64,000 bases of DNA, from positions 6,255,838-6,319,837 of the forward strand of contig JASKMD010000026.1 in the NCBI GenBank assembly GCA_030144725.1, in the 5' to 3' direction. The notes under the pieces are model-generated. The model made no database searches, was not told the origin of the DNA, and was given only the letters and a program-made list of their open reading frames with translations. Positions 11,401 through 23,492 of this stretch are shown piece after piece; position 1 is the first letter of the stretch; each line of letters opens with the position of its first letter. The stretch comes from Haematococcus lacustris. Its lineage: Eukaryota > Chlorophyta > Chlorophyceae > Chlamydomonadales > Haematococcaceae. The position numbers and the translations under genes are program-made.

Positions 11401-14400
11401 TCACATCACAGGGTCACATCACACAGTCAGACGCAGCCTGGCTCCCTGGAGATCTGCCAGATGCTGGAACCGCCTGGGCCTCTGCTGCAATCAGGCCCTG
11501 CCAGAGATGTTGCGTTGAAGACCACCCCTTGCCTGCACCCCTTGCTTGCCTTGCAGGCTTTGTGCTGTTTGAGGAGGGCGACAAGATCGACTTCTGCTAC
11601 GTGGTGCTGCAGGTGGGCCTGTCCTTGCAGCGCCATGCCTGCAGCTAGGCTGCTGCTGCCAAGGCAGTCTTGAGGCCTGCTTGCCAACCAGGCTCCTGCC
11701 GCAAGACAGCTGCATGCCATGCCAGTAGCTTGACTCTATTGTGTAGCATGGGCATTAGGTCCCCTCCCTCGCATGACTCACTGAACCCTTCCCCTGCAAC
11801 CCTTCCTCCCTGATGCTGTGCTACGCTGCATTGTGCCAGAGCGAGCTCAATGCATTTCATTTGCGTGTTTAGCCGGCATACGTAGGCATACTGCTATGGC
11901 TCACAGCCCTTGAGTCACCCTTGAGTCACCCTTGAGTCATCCTTGAGGCACCCTTGAGTCAGCACCTTGGCCCTCAACCTTGAGCCTTCATTGCAGTCGA
12001 ACACACTAAGTGTGGACCACTACGAAGCGGTTTTTTTGTCTGTGTGGTGTTCCTATCGCATGGCATGCTCATGGCCTACACATGGCATACACATGGCATA
12101 CACATGGCATGCACATGGTCATGGTCGCATACCACCTACAACATTGCATGACCCGTAAGGGCTACACCGTAGAGTTGGCATGACAAAACATGCACTAATT
12201 GAAAGCTGATGACAGCTCAAAGTGGAGGGGGGCACACACTACTGTGCCACAGCAGGCTGCTGCTGCTGCTGGGCCTGGGGTGGCTTGTCTCGCACCTGCT
12301 GATACCTACTAATACCCAGGAGGCGATGTCACTCACTCTCGCACTCCAAAAGGGCACTTCCAAAGAGCACTCCCAAAGGCCATTTCCAAAGAGCACTTCC
12401 AAACAGTTCCTACAGCATGTGGCCTTCCTGCTGGGCACCTGGCCTACTTCAGCACTGAGTCAGCATGACTGGTCAGTCCAGCTCAGCCCAGCCACCCACC
12501 GCACTGCACTGCACTGCACTGCACTCCGCAGGCTACACCACCAGTCACCCCCTCTCATCATTTGCTCTGCTGCAGCTTGACCCCACATAATCTCACGTTA
12601 AACGTGTTGGAGGGCTGGGGGCTGGCCCCCTGCAGCTGGTCAGGCAATGGTGTCTGACACAGACTCAGCCGCAGGGCGAGTCAAGCGCATGTGAAGCAGC
12701 TGATGCTGGAGTGTGCAGGGCTCGTTTGCGCCAGGGCAGTTGGTGACTCATGGCAGGAGGGCTGTGCTTCATGGCAGGAGGGCTGTTGCAGCTGCAGCTG
12801 GAGCCTCAGCCACAAACACAACAACATGTGCCACATGTGTAGCAGGAGGGCTGTGATCAGGTCTTGATCCAAGGCGCTGTGCTGTGCTGCACCGCTGCGG
12901 TGATGTCGCAGGGCAAGGTGGTGTTCAACAAATACAATGACAAGGCACGGCGGCAGGACGAGATCGGCACCAAGAGCACCGGTCAGTCGAACGTACCCTG
13001 AATTGCCTGGCTCTGCACCACCACCATGGCCGGCAACACCACCCTCACCACCACCACCACCACCACCACCACCACCACCACCACCACCCTCACCACCACC
13101 ACCACCACCACCACGGCAACTACCACCACCCTCACTGGCACCACCACCATGGCCACCACCAGCAAACGTAGAGTACGTGGCATGCAGGTCATTACCATCT
13201 GGGCACTTAATAGCTGGGTTGGGGTAGGAGGAGTTCACCGCCCTGTGCAGTCATAGTGTCACAGTGTCCTGTGGCGGTGAAGGAGACACCCGCCTCGCAT
13301 CCCCCACACAGCACCAAACCCCTGGACCTGCACCCCTCACACTTCACATTACATCACATTACATCAGGACCTGCTGCAGCACCTTGGCCCTCAACCTTGA
13401 GCCTTCATTGCAGTCGAACACACTAAGTGTGGACCACTACAAAGCGGTGTTTTTGTCTGTGTGGTGTTCCCATCGCATGGCATGCTCATGGCCTACACAT
13501 GGCATACACATGGCATACACATGGCATGTACATGGTCACGGTCGCCTACCACCTACAACATTGCCTGACCCGTTAGGGCTACACCGTAGAGTTGGCATGA
13601 CAAAACATGCACTAACTGAAAGCTGATGACAGGACCTGCTGCAGCGCCAGGAGGCCGATATGACTGTAGGAGACTGCTGCTGCTTCATACCCTCAGCCAG
13701 CCACAATAAAGAACTCAACAGGTTGCCTAGTCAGGACCCAGAGCCAGTGGACAAAGGGGCCGATGGTAAGCTGGAAGCTTTCACCCTGAGTACCCTCACC
13801 CTCAGCGTTCGCCACAGCTTTCTTGTGTGGACCGCACTGGCCCTGTGTGCGTCAGGCGAGCACTTTGGCACGCTGCTGACTCTAAGCAGTGGCGAGAAGA
13901 AGCGGCCATTCACCGCCATTACTGCAAGCCGCTGTGAGATGGCCATCATCAGCAGGGTTGGCTATAACCGCATTCTCAAGAAGCAGCTTCAGGTGGGCAG
14001 GGCAAGGCACATGGGATGTCACTGTGCCTGGCTTGGCATGGCAAGGGTTGTGGTGGTGTTGAGGCCGAGGCGTGGCAAAGCAAAGCAAGGGGCGCGGTGT
14101 GGTCAATGGCGGTACCTTGCTGTCAATACTGCTAGAAGCATGTGTCTGAGATCCTCACTCTTCACCTACTCACTCCTCACTCCTGGCCCCTTGCAACGAC
14201 CTGCCTCCCTTGTCTGTCTCCCCAGGGCGCCATCAGCGCGCGCATCAGCCTGCTGCAGAGCCTGAACGTCATGAACGCCAACTCGTACCAAGCGCTGCAG
14301 AGGGTGGTGGGTGGCACTAGACAAGAGTCGTTCTCGCAGTGCATCGTTTGGGCAGGGTCACGTTGGGGCAGGGTCAGGTTGCGGCAGGGTCGGGTTGGGG

Positions 14401-17400
14401 CAGGGTCAGGTTAGGCAAGGCAGGGCAGGGCAGGCCAAAGGATAGCCAGTGGATGGATCCAGGACCTCCCGGATGGACACCACACGCAAGCCATTACCAG
14501 GGGCCACTTGCTCCTCTGCTCCTCGCTGCCCTCAGCCTCTTACTGCTCAATGACCCCTGACTCTATGGGTAGCTACACCCTGTTGTCTATGATGCATCCT
14601 GTGTGCACCCCCTGCTGGCCAGCTGCTAAGCACCTTGCCAAGCTGACCTGTTGATGTGGTTGTGCAGGCCATCAACTGCCAGGACGAAACCTTCCATGCT
14701 GGTGCCACCATTGTGGAGCCCGCCAACTACCCCAACAAACTGTTTGTCATCATGGAGGGCGAGGCCAAACTGGTGGGTTCCATGCCCTGGGCTCACCCCT
14801 GCTGGCCGCTGCCGTGCCGTCTGCTCTTGCTCACCGCTGTGTGCTGAACACACCTATCCCCTACCATTGTTCTAAACTAGCCAAACAAGCTAGCCGAAGA
14901 AGCTTGCTGAAGAAGCTAGTCACATTCTTAACTTCATTCTTACATCACTGCTTGAGTACTTCCATTCTTACTATCAACCGACCCCAGACCCAGCCATCTG
15001 TCTAAACTAGCCAAACAAGCCACATCGTTCGTGCCCTGGCTGACCCCCTCTGCGCCTTGCTCAATGGATCCTGTTGCGTGTTGCTGTCTTGATATGTCAT
15101 GCTCGGCGTCTCGAGCCAGCTGGGCAGTGCCCTGTCCTGCCCTGTGTGCAGACATACGTCACAGAGTACCCAAACCAGATGCCACTCGACACCATGGCCT
15201 CCACACACCCCCAGGTCAAGCAGCCGACTGCAGCTGAGCTCATGGCCCCCGACCCACCAACTACCACCAAGCGTCACGACCACGCGGCGACCGGTGGCCG
15301 GGTGTCCATGGGCGGCGGGCGAGCGGGCGGCGCGCGCAACAGGTAGGCGGGACCCGCACCGCAGTTGGCTTGGGATGGCCAGCTTGGGTCGTGAAGGGAG
15401 GTCGCGCTGTATGCGGCCAGATGACCAGACATTGCGTGTGCCCCATCCGCAGTTCAAATGTCAGAGACGGCCAAAGAGACGGCGCCGATGGCGGGGCGAG
15501 CTCTGGTGGCGGTGTGGCATCGACGGCTGCCGAGGCACGAGCCAGAGACGCTTTGGCCACGGCCCAGCAGCTGGAAGGCGGCACGCATCGCGGTGCAGCC
15601 AGTCAAGGGCTACGGCTGGCCGGCACTCGGCGGAAGGTCGTGATCGAGGTGGCGAGACTGTCCAAGGTTGGTTGGTTGGTTGAAATGCACACGCTGAAAC
15701 CCGCATGCAGTGCCAGGTTACCCGCGGGCCGCATTGGCACTCTCCGTGAATCGATCCGATAGTAACGTCCGAGCGAGGCGAGCGAGCAGGGTTAGGCGAG
15801 CAGCTCGCAGGTTTGCTAGAGGGAAGGGCAGCGATGACTGGCTGCCCCTGCACAGGGGGACGTGTTCAACGGGGTCACACTGTTTGGCAAGGCCCCGGTG
15901 TTCAGTGTGGTGGCTTGCACTCCCATGCGCCTGGTGTCCCTGGAGGCGGACTCGGTGGAGGGCTTTGTCGGTGAGTGCTGAGGTCTTGGCTGCACAGCAC
16001 AAGGTCCCCTAGCATGGGTAATGCTGCTGGGCCTTCTTGTCATGGGTTCACTCTGCTGAGCGGTGAGCATGTCCAGGTCTGCTTAGGCCCGTCCAGGAAG
16101 CTGGAACTTGAGAGGTGTTGCCGCTGGGCTTTGAGCACAGCGCAAGGTCCCCTAGCCTGAGAATTGCTGTCGAACCTTGTGGTCTTGTGATGGCATAGCA
16201 TAAGGGACTCTTGACACGGCTTTGTCCCCACCAGCAGAGCAGCATTGCCACATGCTACGGACGCTGCACACCACAAGGCTGCCGAGCTGTTCGGCCTGTC
16301 TGGCCACCTTGTGGTGGTCCACTGCTGTGCTCTGGCACTGGATCTGGATCCAGACCTACACACACGGCTTGTGGCCAGGCGCTGCACTTGTCAGGAAAAC
16401 GGTGCATCCTGCTGCATGCTGCTGCATCAGTTACCCGCTGCGATGGGCGGAGCAGCAATACAGGAGAACCACACTGGGCCCAACAACGCCCTCCCTAGCG
16501 CGCCCTCCTATACCCTCCTCCTCCTCCTCCCCCCGTGCCTCCCATGCCACCCATGCCGACCCTCCAGCCTAGCCACACACGGCCACCCGGGCCAGCCTGA
16601 GCCGCGTCCCTGATCCCTGTCCCTGGTCCTGCTCAACCCCCTCCTCACCCCCCTAGCCTCTCACCGGCCCCTCTGGCCCTGCCCTGCCCTGCACCACCTC
16701 GCTGCTGCAGGCCGTGAGGCCACCCGCGCCCTCAAGAGCCTGGTCTCCCAGTCCCACTCCTGGGCCATGCAGCGACTGGCCCAGATGCTGAGTGTGCGGC
16801 AGACAGTGGATGCATGCATCATGGACCCAGCGACCCACAGGGTGCGTCCCCTTGCCTCCACATCGCCTGCACTGTGCTGCATTGGAAGTGAAACTTCCTG
16901 GTTGGAAGTGCGACCACTTGACCCGGTTGGCAGCTGAAGTTTCAGAGTGTGAGGCCCTTCGTTTGTAATGTGTGACAGTGTGGGTGGGTGAGTCGCCAGC
17001 CTGCCTGGCTGCCTGGGCGTGTGCAGGTCATGCATGCAAACGCGCAACGCAACTTCATGGAGCATTACGTGCCATCAGGCGTGACTGAGATGCTGGCCAG
17101 CGCCGCTGAGCAGCGCCAGCAGCAGTGGGAAGCAGCTGGTGGCAGCGGCCCGGCCCCTGGCGCAGCCCCACCCCACCCTCACCCCTCCATGGCCTCCCCA
17201 GCACCGCCCCTGGCCTCACCTCATCCACCACCAGGGGCCCTCTACCCTGGGGCTGGAGCAGGAGCAGGAGCAGGCAGCGCTCTCACCCAAGCCTTGGGGA
17301 CAGGCGGCGCCCTGGGCCCCTCCCTGCTGGCCCCCGGCCCATCCTACAGCATGGTAGAGATCAGGAGCATGGAGGATGTCATGCGGCTGCCCACCACCAC

Positions 17401-20400
17401 CGTCTTTGCACCGCGTGGGGGAAAGCGCCCAACGCATCTGGGCCACGCCCCGCCCGCCCCAGTCAGCCACACTGGTAAGGGCACTGGAGGGCGGAGGGCC
17501 GACCCCTCAGGACCCCCGGCTGCTGCCTCAACCCCAGGAGCGGCTGCAACAGGGGCAGGGGGGGCGCCGCTGCCACCTCAGGCTACCCTGGGTGAGGCCC
17601 GTGGCTCCCCCCCTGCCCCCCTGCCGTCAGCTGGTGTCAGCGGTCAGGTTCAGGCGGCTGCAGCATGGCCCGGGGGGTCAGGTGGCAAAGTGGGGGGGCT
17701 GGGGGTCAGCCGTCAACGCCGGCGGCGGGGCCGTGCGAGGCACATGGTGTGGGCAGGTCAGATGGCTACTGCCCTGCTTGATGTGTCGGAGGAGGGGCAG
17801 GTGCCCTGCCGGCAACCCCCCTGGGCCCCGCACGCCCTTGCTGCTGCCGCCAACATGGAGGCACCCACGCTAGGTGCCCCACGACCGCTGGCGGGGTCAG
17901 ATCAAGCGGCTGTGACTGCAATGGGTGGGATGGGAGGCTGTGGGACAGGCAGCCGGGAGGGAGAGGAGCCGGGGCAGGCAGGGCAGGCAGGGGGCCACCA
18001 AGAGGCAGTGCTAGCTGGACTGGCACTTGGGCAGCAGGGCTGCACAGCAGCTCCCCTGACCTCCCCTCTCCCGCCCTCCTTACCAAAGTCACCAGCAGCA
18101 GCAGGAGGCAGCACGGCAGCAGGCACAGTAGCAGGCACAGCTGGCGGCCGCCCGTCACTGCCTGCCCCGCTCCTCCCCGGCTGCCCCTCCTCCCCTCGTT
18201 TCGAGCTGCCCATGTCCCTTACCCTCACGCTGAACCCTTCCAGATCTAGCCGGGGCTACGCCCCTCACCTCCAGGACCCCTCACCCCCTGCAGACTCAGA
18301 CCCATGCCCTCCCCTCAGCCCCGGACCCCCACCCCCCCCACAGCAGCAGCAGCAGCAGCTGGGTACCCCCCCGACGCAGGGGCAGCAGCCCCCATCAGCC
18401 AGTGCCCTGTTTGAGGACCGCGGCATCACCCCCCAACTCACTGCCGCCGCTCAACCTCTGCGCCACCTCCCCCACCCTGGCCCCAGCGCAGCCAGTCCAA
18501 CGCAACGCACTGGCCTGGCTCAGTATGGCGGGTCCACCCCCCCGCCAGACAGCCGGGACCCCAGCCGCAGCAGCAGCCCCCTGACAGGCTCCACAGGGGC
18601 GGGCCACAGCCAGGACGGCGTGGCGGCGCCAGGGGCAGCGGCCAGCTGCGGGCAGGCAGAGGGGCAGCGCGGTCACGGCCTGACCCACGAGGCCACAGCA
18701 GGGGGGGGCGACAGTGGGCGGCGCCTGGCCTCACCTCTTGCATCCACAAAGCGGGACCTTGAGCCAGCTCCCTGCCTGGCAGCAGCAGCCGGGGTTGGGG
18801 CAGGGGTGGGGGCAGGGGTAGGGGTAGGGGGGAGCTTGGCAGCAGGCGGCGGCAGTGTGGGGAGGATTCAGGGCGGTGGGAGTGTGGCCAGTGAGGCAGT
18901 GAGGGGGGCGGGCGGGGCGGGCAGGGAGGTGCGGGAGCCTATGGGGTTGGCTGGTAGGCCCCGCCTGCCCCCAGCCGTTTCCCCTGTGCTGGCCTCCCCA
19001 TCCCTGACTGCCAGCGTCATCATGCAGCCGGCCACCTCCCCAGGCGTGAGTCAGGTCCCAGGGGCTGGGGGCTCTACTGCCTGGCACTCACCTGCTGCCT
19101 CCACACTCAGTGCCTGCTGCACATCAGGCTGGCCAGGGTGTGGCGTGGGTGTGCATGGTGTACATGGGCATCAGTATCACCGCAGGGCATGGTGGCACGA
19201 GGGTGATGCATGGCATCTGGTGCCCCCAGTCCGCCCACCGTCCGCCCAGTCCGTCCACCCCTTCCCCCCCTCACCCACCCACCCCTCCTCTCGCCCACCC
19301 CCTCCACCCCTTCCCCCCCTGGCCCACCCACCCCTCCTCTCACCCACCCCCTCCACCCCTCACTCCCCTCACTCCCCTCACTCCCCCCTCCACTCCAGTT
19401 CCTAGTCAGTCCCCTCACAGGCAGGCGGCAGAGCTCCAACCAGCCAGGGGCGGCCACCCTCCTGCCAGTGTCCCCCTCCCTGCTCACTCCTCCGCCCCGC
19501 CTGCCTTCCCACAGACCGCCATGTACAGCCGCCGCCGCAACGCCACCATCGCCAGCGGCGCAGTCACAGCCCAAGGGGAGCTGGACCTGGACCCACCCAC
19601 TCCCCGCCAACCCAGCACTCCAGCCCCCCCCTGGCCCCCCGCTGCCCTGCCCACCCATGCGCTATCTACTCACTCCACTGCTACGTACGGGCTCCTGGGG
19701 CAAGGCGGCATGGGGGGCCCCCTCAGCAGCCAGGTGTCCTTCCCCACCACCTTGTCTGCAGAGAGCAGTGGGTGGCCGGTGACTGGCCGGGAGCCTGCTG
19801 GCAATGCCCTGCCCTGGCTGCCTGACTTGGGGGCAGGCTTGGGGCCCGAGCCCAGCTGGCTGTCCAGCAGCAGTGGGCAGCAGCAGCAGGAGGGGCAGCC
19901 GGGCAGAGGCGCGGCAGCCACTGTGGACACTGTCGTCATCCTTCCTGACAGGTCTGGCCACACCTTGACCCGCAGCCCCGCCACCTGCTGAGCAAGACTC
20001 CTGCTGCGGCACACATGGCCCCTCACCTCCATGTCTGCTGCATCGTACCTGCCCAGCCCAGCCTGCCGTCCTTGTGCCTGTAGCCATCTTGCCTCGCTAG
20101 CCACAGCGGGGTGAACGCAATGCCTGTGAAGGGCTGTGGGTTTGACATCGTGGCAGTGAGAACTGGGGTCTTGCAGGGGGGGCCGGGCTGGCGGGCATGG
20201 CTTGCACTTGAGCTGGCTGCCTGGGTCTCAGGTTTCACGTGTCTGCAGTGCAGACGCTGCACGCATTCTAGTTGCGCGCTTGACTGAAAGTCATACCCAC
20301 GCCGAGGCTGTTGATGCTATGCTATGCTGCAGGTTGAGCGTGTATCAGCACTCCTTCGGCGACGGGGCTGAAGCAAGCATTGGCTCCTTCCCACGCAGCC

Positions 20401-21257
20401 ATGGGCGCTTGGGGCGCAGGGGTCACGCGCACGATGCGGCAGCGAAGCAACGGCAGCAGGACGTGTCGATAACTGGCTCGGTGCCGGACATGTCTTCTCG
20501 GGGGCCTTGGCGCATACAGCTTGCGTCACAAGCATCAGACGTCGCATTGAGCCTGCCGCAAGAGTCGTCTACAGCACGGTCGGACAACGTGATGGCGCGG
20601 GCTGCTCCAGACGACGTGAACGTGTTGAAGCAGAGCTACGCATCGCGTCGCAAGCTCCGTGCGTCAACGGACGGCAGCAAGGGCATGTCGGCGCAGCGAG
20701 GGGTGGTGCGCATGATCGCGGTGTCTAAGGACCACGAGCCGACCCTGCCCCTGGACTGCGACCAGGTACGAGCTGAGCTGCTGCTTGCGCTCACGGTAGT
20801 GTTGTTTTCTGCTCCTGCTACGATCGGACCCGTTCCTTAGTATAGATGGCGGCCTTGGTATCCTCAGCTCTTTAGCCAGGCGCGTGACAAGAAGCGATAC
20901 GTGGTCACACCTTCCTCCAGCTCCGTCAATACGGTGGGATACGGCTAACCCTAACCTTGCCTTCCACAGACCGCTCCGCTGCTCAACGATCACAAGCTGT
21001 CGCGACCTACGCTCGAGGACATTAACTACATCCTGCATAGATGGGGTACGCGCTGGGCGAGCGAACGGGAAGAGGAACTGGCACAGCGCCGGCGTGCGCC
21101 CGAAGTGTTTGACACTCTGACACCACGCACTAAGGACGCTGTGACGGCCAAGACTGAGTACGAGCTTATCTTTGATCGACCTTCGGCACAGCTCGGGTTG
21201 TTTGGGCTTCCAGCGCCCGACGCGAGCCAAAACGGCATGATTTGGAAGGACTCTTGA
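5471..21257 (+). CDS. Giant protein with three cyclic-nucleotide-binding domains
   Basis: 23 exons: 5471-5649, 5728-5781, 5899-6003, 7747-7840, 8337-8487, 8846-9432, 9841-9939, 10395-10542, 10996-11088, 11557-11612, 12912-12992, 13633-13765, 13856-13992, 14226-14303, 14668-14772, 15152-15342, 15453-15666, 15856-15970, 16711-16841, 17027-19045, 19515-19951, 20333-20765, 20970-21257; ~1975 residues. Three cNMP-binding folds are visible. The first (about 145-215 plus 391-440) starts LKLVEFNENDIVVRQGQ and is split by a Ser/Pro/Glu-rich insert. The second (473-640) carries the phosphate-binding-cassette-like GEHFGTL. The third (645-900) carries VEPANYPNKLFVIMEGEA and KGDVFNG. Residues ~950-1735 are Pro/Gly/Ser-rich and probably disordered; a charged folded-looking tail follows. 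No kinase or channel domain is seen, so it is probably a cAMP/cGMP receptor or scaffold, possibly ciliary (inference). Cassettes lack a clear conserved Arg, so nucleotide binding is unproven. Exon 11/12 borders are uncertain: 12981 joined to 13670 is also in frame. Confidence 0.78.
6714..7065 (-). mobile_element. Fanzor-like element, 3'-end copy A
   Basis: Read on the minus strand, this copy starts with the last ~23 codons of a TnpB/Fanzor-like ORF (GYKRLRDKPP, then a Gln run; stop at 6993-6991). About 275 bp of conserved noncoding sequence follows, ending at a fixed terminus (plus-strand form GCACCTTGGCCC). It sits in intron 3 of the cyclic-nucleotide gene and is truncated on the coding side. 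No target duplication was found. Confidence 0.65.
10546..10645. repeat. Short G-rich tandem repeat in an intron
   Basis: About four to five copies of a ~20-bp unit (GGTGGGTGGAGGGGCAGGGC and variants) lie directly after exon 8 of the cyclic-nucleotide gene. Confidence 0.7.
11962..12294 (-). mobile_element. Fanzor-like element, 3'-end copy B
   Basis: Nearly identical to copy A through the whole 3' noncoding module and the last ~18 codons (RDKPPQAQ, Gln run; stop at 12241-12239). It breaks off earlier on the coding side. It lies in intron 10 of the cyclic-nucleotide gene, preceded by a short run of CACCCTTGAGT-type repeats. Confidence 0.65.
13040..13115. repeat. CAC trinucleotide microsatellite
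   Basis: A near-pure run of CAC triplets with two CTC interruptions, in intron 11 of the cyclic-nucleotide gene. It produces spurious Thr-, Pro- and Val-rich reading frames. Confidence 0.9.
13366..13645 (-). mobile_element. Copy C: noncoding 3' module with 15-bp target-site duplication
   Basis: A 250-bp body (13381-13630) carries only the conserved noncoding module of copies A and B and no coding part. It is flanked by perfect 15-bp direct repeats (AGGACCTGCTGCAGC) at 13366-13380 and 13631-13645. The duplication carries a splice-acceptor AG plus the first bases of a plausible exon of the cyclic-nucleotide gene. Reading from the left copy runs into a stop inside the element, so the right copy must serve if that exon start is real. 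Confidence 0.75.
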
Positions 21258-21405
21258 GCCACTGCCATGTCCCCTTAGCAGTCTGTCGTCGCACCTGTAC
21301 CAGATTGCCGCACCGATGATAAACCAAGGCATTGGAGCACAAGGATGCATGCATTTGCACCACGAATTGCAATAAGCTGAGGGCGCTTTGCACTGATCAA
21401 CGCAC

Positions 21406-21410
21406 TGTAA
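21406..21410 (+). terminator. TGTAA polyadenylation signal of the cyclic-nucleotide gene
   Basis: TGTAA lies 149 bp after the stop codon at 21255-21257, followed by A-rich sequence. Confidence 0.45.
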
Positions 21411-22010
21411 AAGAATAGATGCTGTGGTGAGGTAGCAGCACTGATTGCGTTTGTCAACCCGTCACAGCCATGCAACGACCGTGTCTGCCCAAGATTAAGA
21501 GAGTCCCCGCACAGGCATCATGGTTCTATGGAAACGTCTTATCATCGGCGGACAAGTGAGATTGTCGTTGAAGACGATAAGAAGACATGCAGTTTCTCTA
21601 CACTATTGCGCATGGCATGGCATGCAGCCCAGTGGTGCAAGCCATGTGCTTCACCATGTATCGCGCATCACATGTCACAATGTGCTACCTACCATTGTAA
21701 AGCCGTGCATCCTCAAGTTAATGTGCTGCACCAGCTGGCCCCCTCCATTCCCGGGTGCCACTGCTGGCACTGGCCCCATGAAGTGATACACTGTCCTGCC
21801 TCTGCTACAGCTGCCACGGTCCATGCTGTTCCCTCCCCTGCCGGCGCCTGCCTAGCAGGCAGACAAGCCTGCCCCCTTGGGCCCAGGCGCCAAGCTGAGT
21901 GCATATGCTGCAGCGCTCTTGGCTTTTGTGCTGGGAGGTGTTCCTGCGCGCCCTCACCATCTTCCTTGCGTGGCTCTGGCGTGCCAGTCTGCTGCACCTC
22001 TCAGTGTTCG
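21411..22010. other. Intergenic, convergent 3' ends
   Basis: The space between the cyclic-nucleotide gene (+) and the CUE-like gene (-). No supported gene or repeat is seen; it should hold the 3' UTR of the minus-strand gene. Confidence 0.4.
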
Positions 22011-23114
22011 CTAGTCGTCCTTGTGCCCGTCTTCTCCCATGTCTAGCTCCGCTGCTTCTGTGCCTGTGGTGTCCGGCACCACACCACCACTGACATGTCG
22101 ACGCTGGTACAGCCTGTCCAGACCTACACCGCTGGCGACCACCGCACTTGTTGCAGCATTCTTGTCCGGGGGTGGAGTCACTTGTCTGCGCAGGCAAGCA
22201 GCAAGCTTTGTGACGCTGATCAGGCAGCACCTTCTCACGGCATTGCTGGCCTGCTGCGTGGACTCCTTGCTGTGGCAAGAGGGAGCAAAAAAGCATTGCA
22301 CGCACCCATCACCGTCATCATAGCCCCAGGCTCCATCCAAAGCTGCCGCCAGATCTGCAACCCAGCCTGTGATGTTTGTAGCGAGGCTGGAAATGCCGTC
22401 AGACATACTGACACCAACAGTGGTCAACGTTTCGGCCAAGCCTGTGACATTCCATGTCGCAGCGGACAAAGTGTAAGGAATGTCCTACAACCAGCAGCGT
22501 CCAGGTATGTTAATGTTTGTGAGTTGTGCACATGCAGCGGACAGTAAGCTGCTTGAACACACAACAGATTGCCTTCTCTCACTAAGGGTGCATTCGCCAG
22601 GCCCATTGATGCCATCGTGGACAGTCCGGGACTGTTGACATCATCAGGTTCTGCGAGTACAACGAGCGCAATCAACAGTGCCAACGTGCAGGTGTGCCTC
22701 TTTTCCTGCTACTAACAGTTGGGCATGTAGGGTAGAGTATAGTAACATGATATACACGCTATGTTCAGGGGTGGATGGTTTGTTTATCAACCATCACCTG
22801 CTTCCTTGGACGCACCTGCCTGCATGCGTCTACTGTCAACAGACACGGAATATGATACCTGCACGATAGCCAGGGTTTTGACTTGTTAACGAACCCCGCA
22901 GAATGCTGTTGAGACTCTGTACTACCTGCCCCGCGCTGGCTGCAACAGCTGCTAATTGTTGAGGATTTGCTAGCAAATCGGCGAGTTGGAGCTGTGCTTC
23001 TTTGTAGTTCTTGTGACAGGTGACGATGTAAACATGCTGAACCACAGCTGGCTCCAGGTCCGAATAAGTAAGCTGCAACGTCTCGAGCTCTTGTTGCTCA
23101 TCATTTGTCATCAT
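22011..23114 (-). CDS. CUE-domain-like small protein, 213 residues
   Basis: Four exons: 23114-22895, 22650-22583, 22484-22306, 22185-22011, all phases matching. Residues ~6-55 (DEQQELETLQLTYSDL, then KNYKEAQLQLADLL) have the three-helix spacing of CUE ubiquitin-binding domains: a hydrophobic-x-Pro-like turn after helix 1 and a Leu-Leu pair ending helix 3. The middle is Ala/Ser/Thr-rich with NxT motifs (WNVTGL, TNITGW). The tail is acidic (AELDMGEDGHKDD). If it is a CUE protein it would bind mono- or polyubiquitin, but the family match is by pattern only. The start at 23114 is the first of two adjacent ATGs. It is divergently paired with the 91-residue gene. Confidence 0.62.
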
Positions 23115-23492
23115 GCTGCTGTACACGCCGCGGCGAGCCTGTTAGGTTGCGACTTGCATCGATGTATCTTTTGGCTGTCGATGTCGATTGTCGGCTCCAG
23201 GCCACTGCTGAGTGGGCAAAGCCTGGCGCTCACCCCCGGCGTGTTCGCTGAAGGTTTTGCCTGATTTATTGGAAATGGAAAAAGTCTGTGTCAACATGGT
23301 GGCCTGTTGTGAGTCAGGTGACTGACCTGACCTGACCTGACCTGTCCTGACCTGATGGTGGGTGGTTGCGTCGTGGACCTGGGCACTCGTTACTAAGAGA
23401 TATGTCTCCTGAATGTGAACGGCGAGTTACACTGACTGTGTGAGGCTGCCGGTATAAATCCTAGGAAACTTGCGTTGTGTGTACACTTCAAC
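23115..23492. promoter_or_regulatory. Divergent upstream region with TGACC-type repeats
   Basis: 378 bp between two head-to-head start codons. It holds several tandem CCTGA/TGACC units (about 23321-23355), preceded by a ~40-bp segment (23282-23321) repeated almost exactly at 36071-36110 beside the LINE. Confidence 0.45.

Noticed and set aside
12681..13238. 185-codon minus-strand Gly-rich frame
   Set aside because: It is the complement of the CAC microsatellite and crosses a well-supported plus-strand exon.
15990..16160. Internal near-repeat around AAGGTCCCCTAGC
   Set aside because: Two short imperfect copies in one intron of the cyclic-nucleotide gene, with no boundaries or further copies seen.
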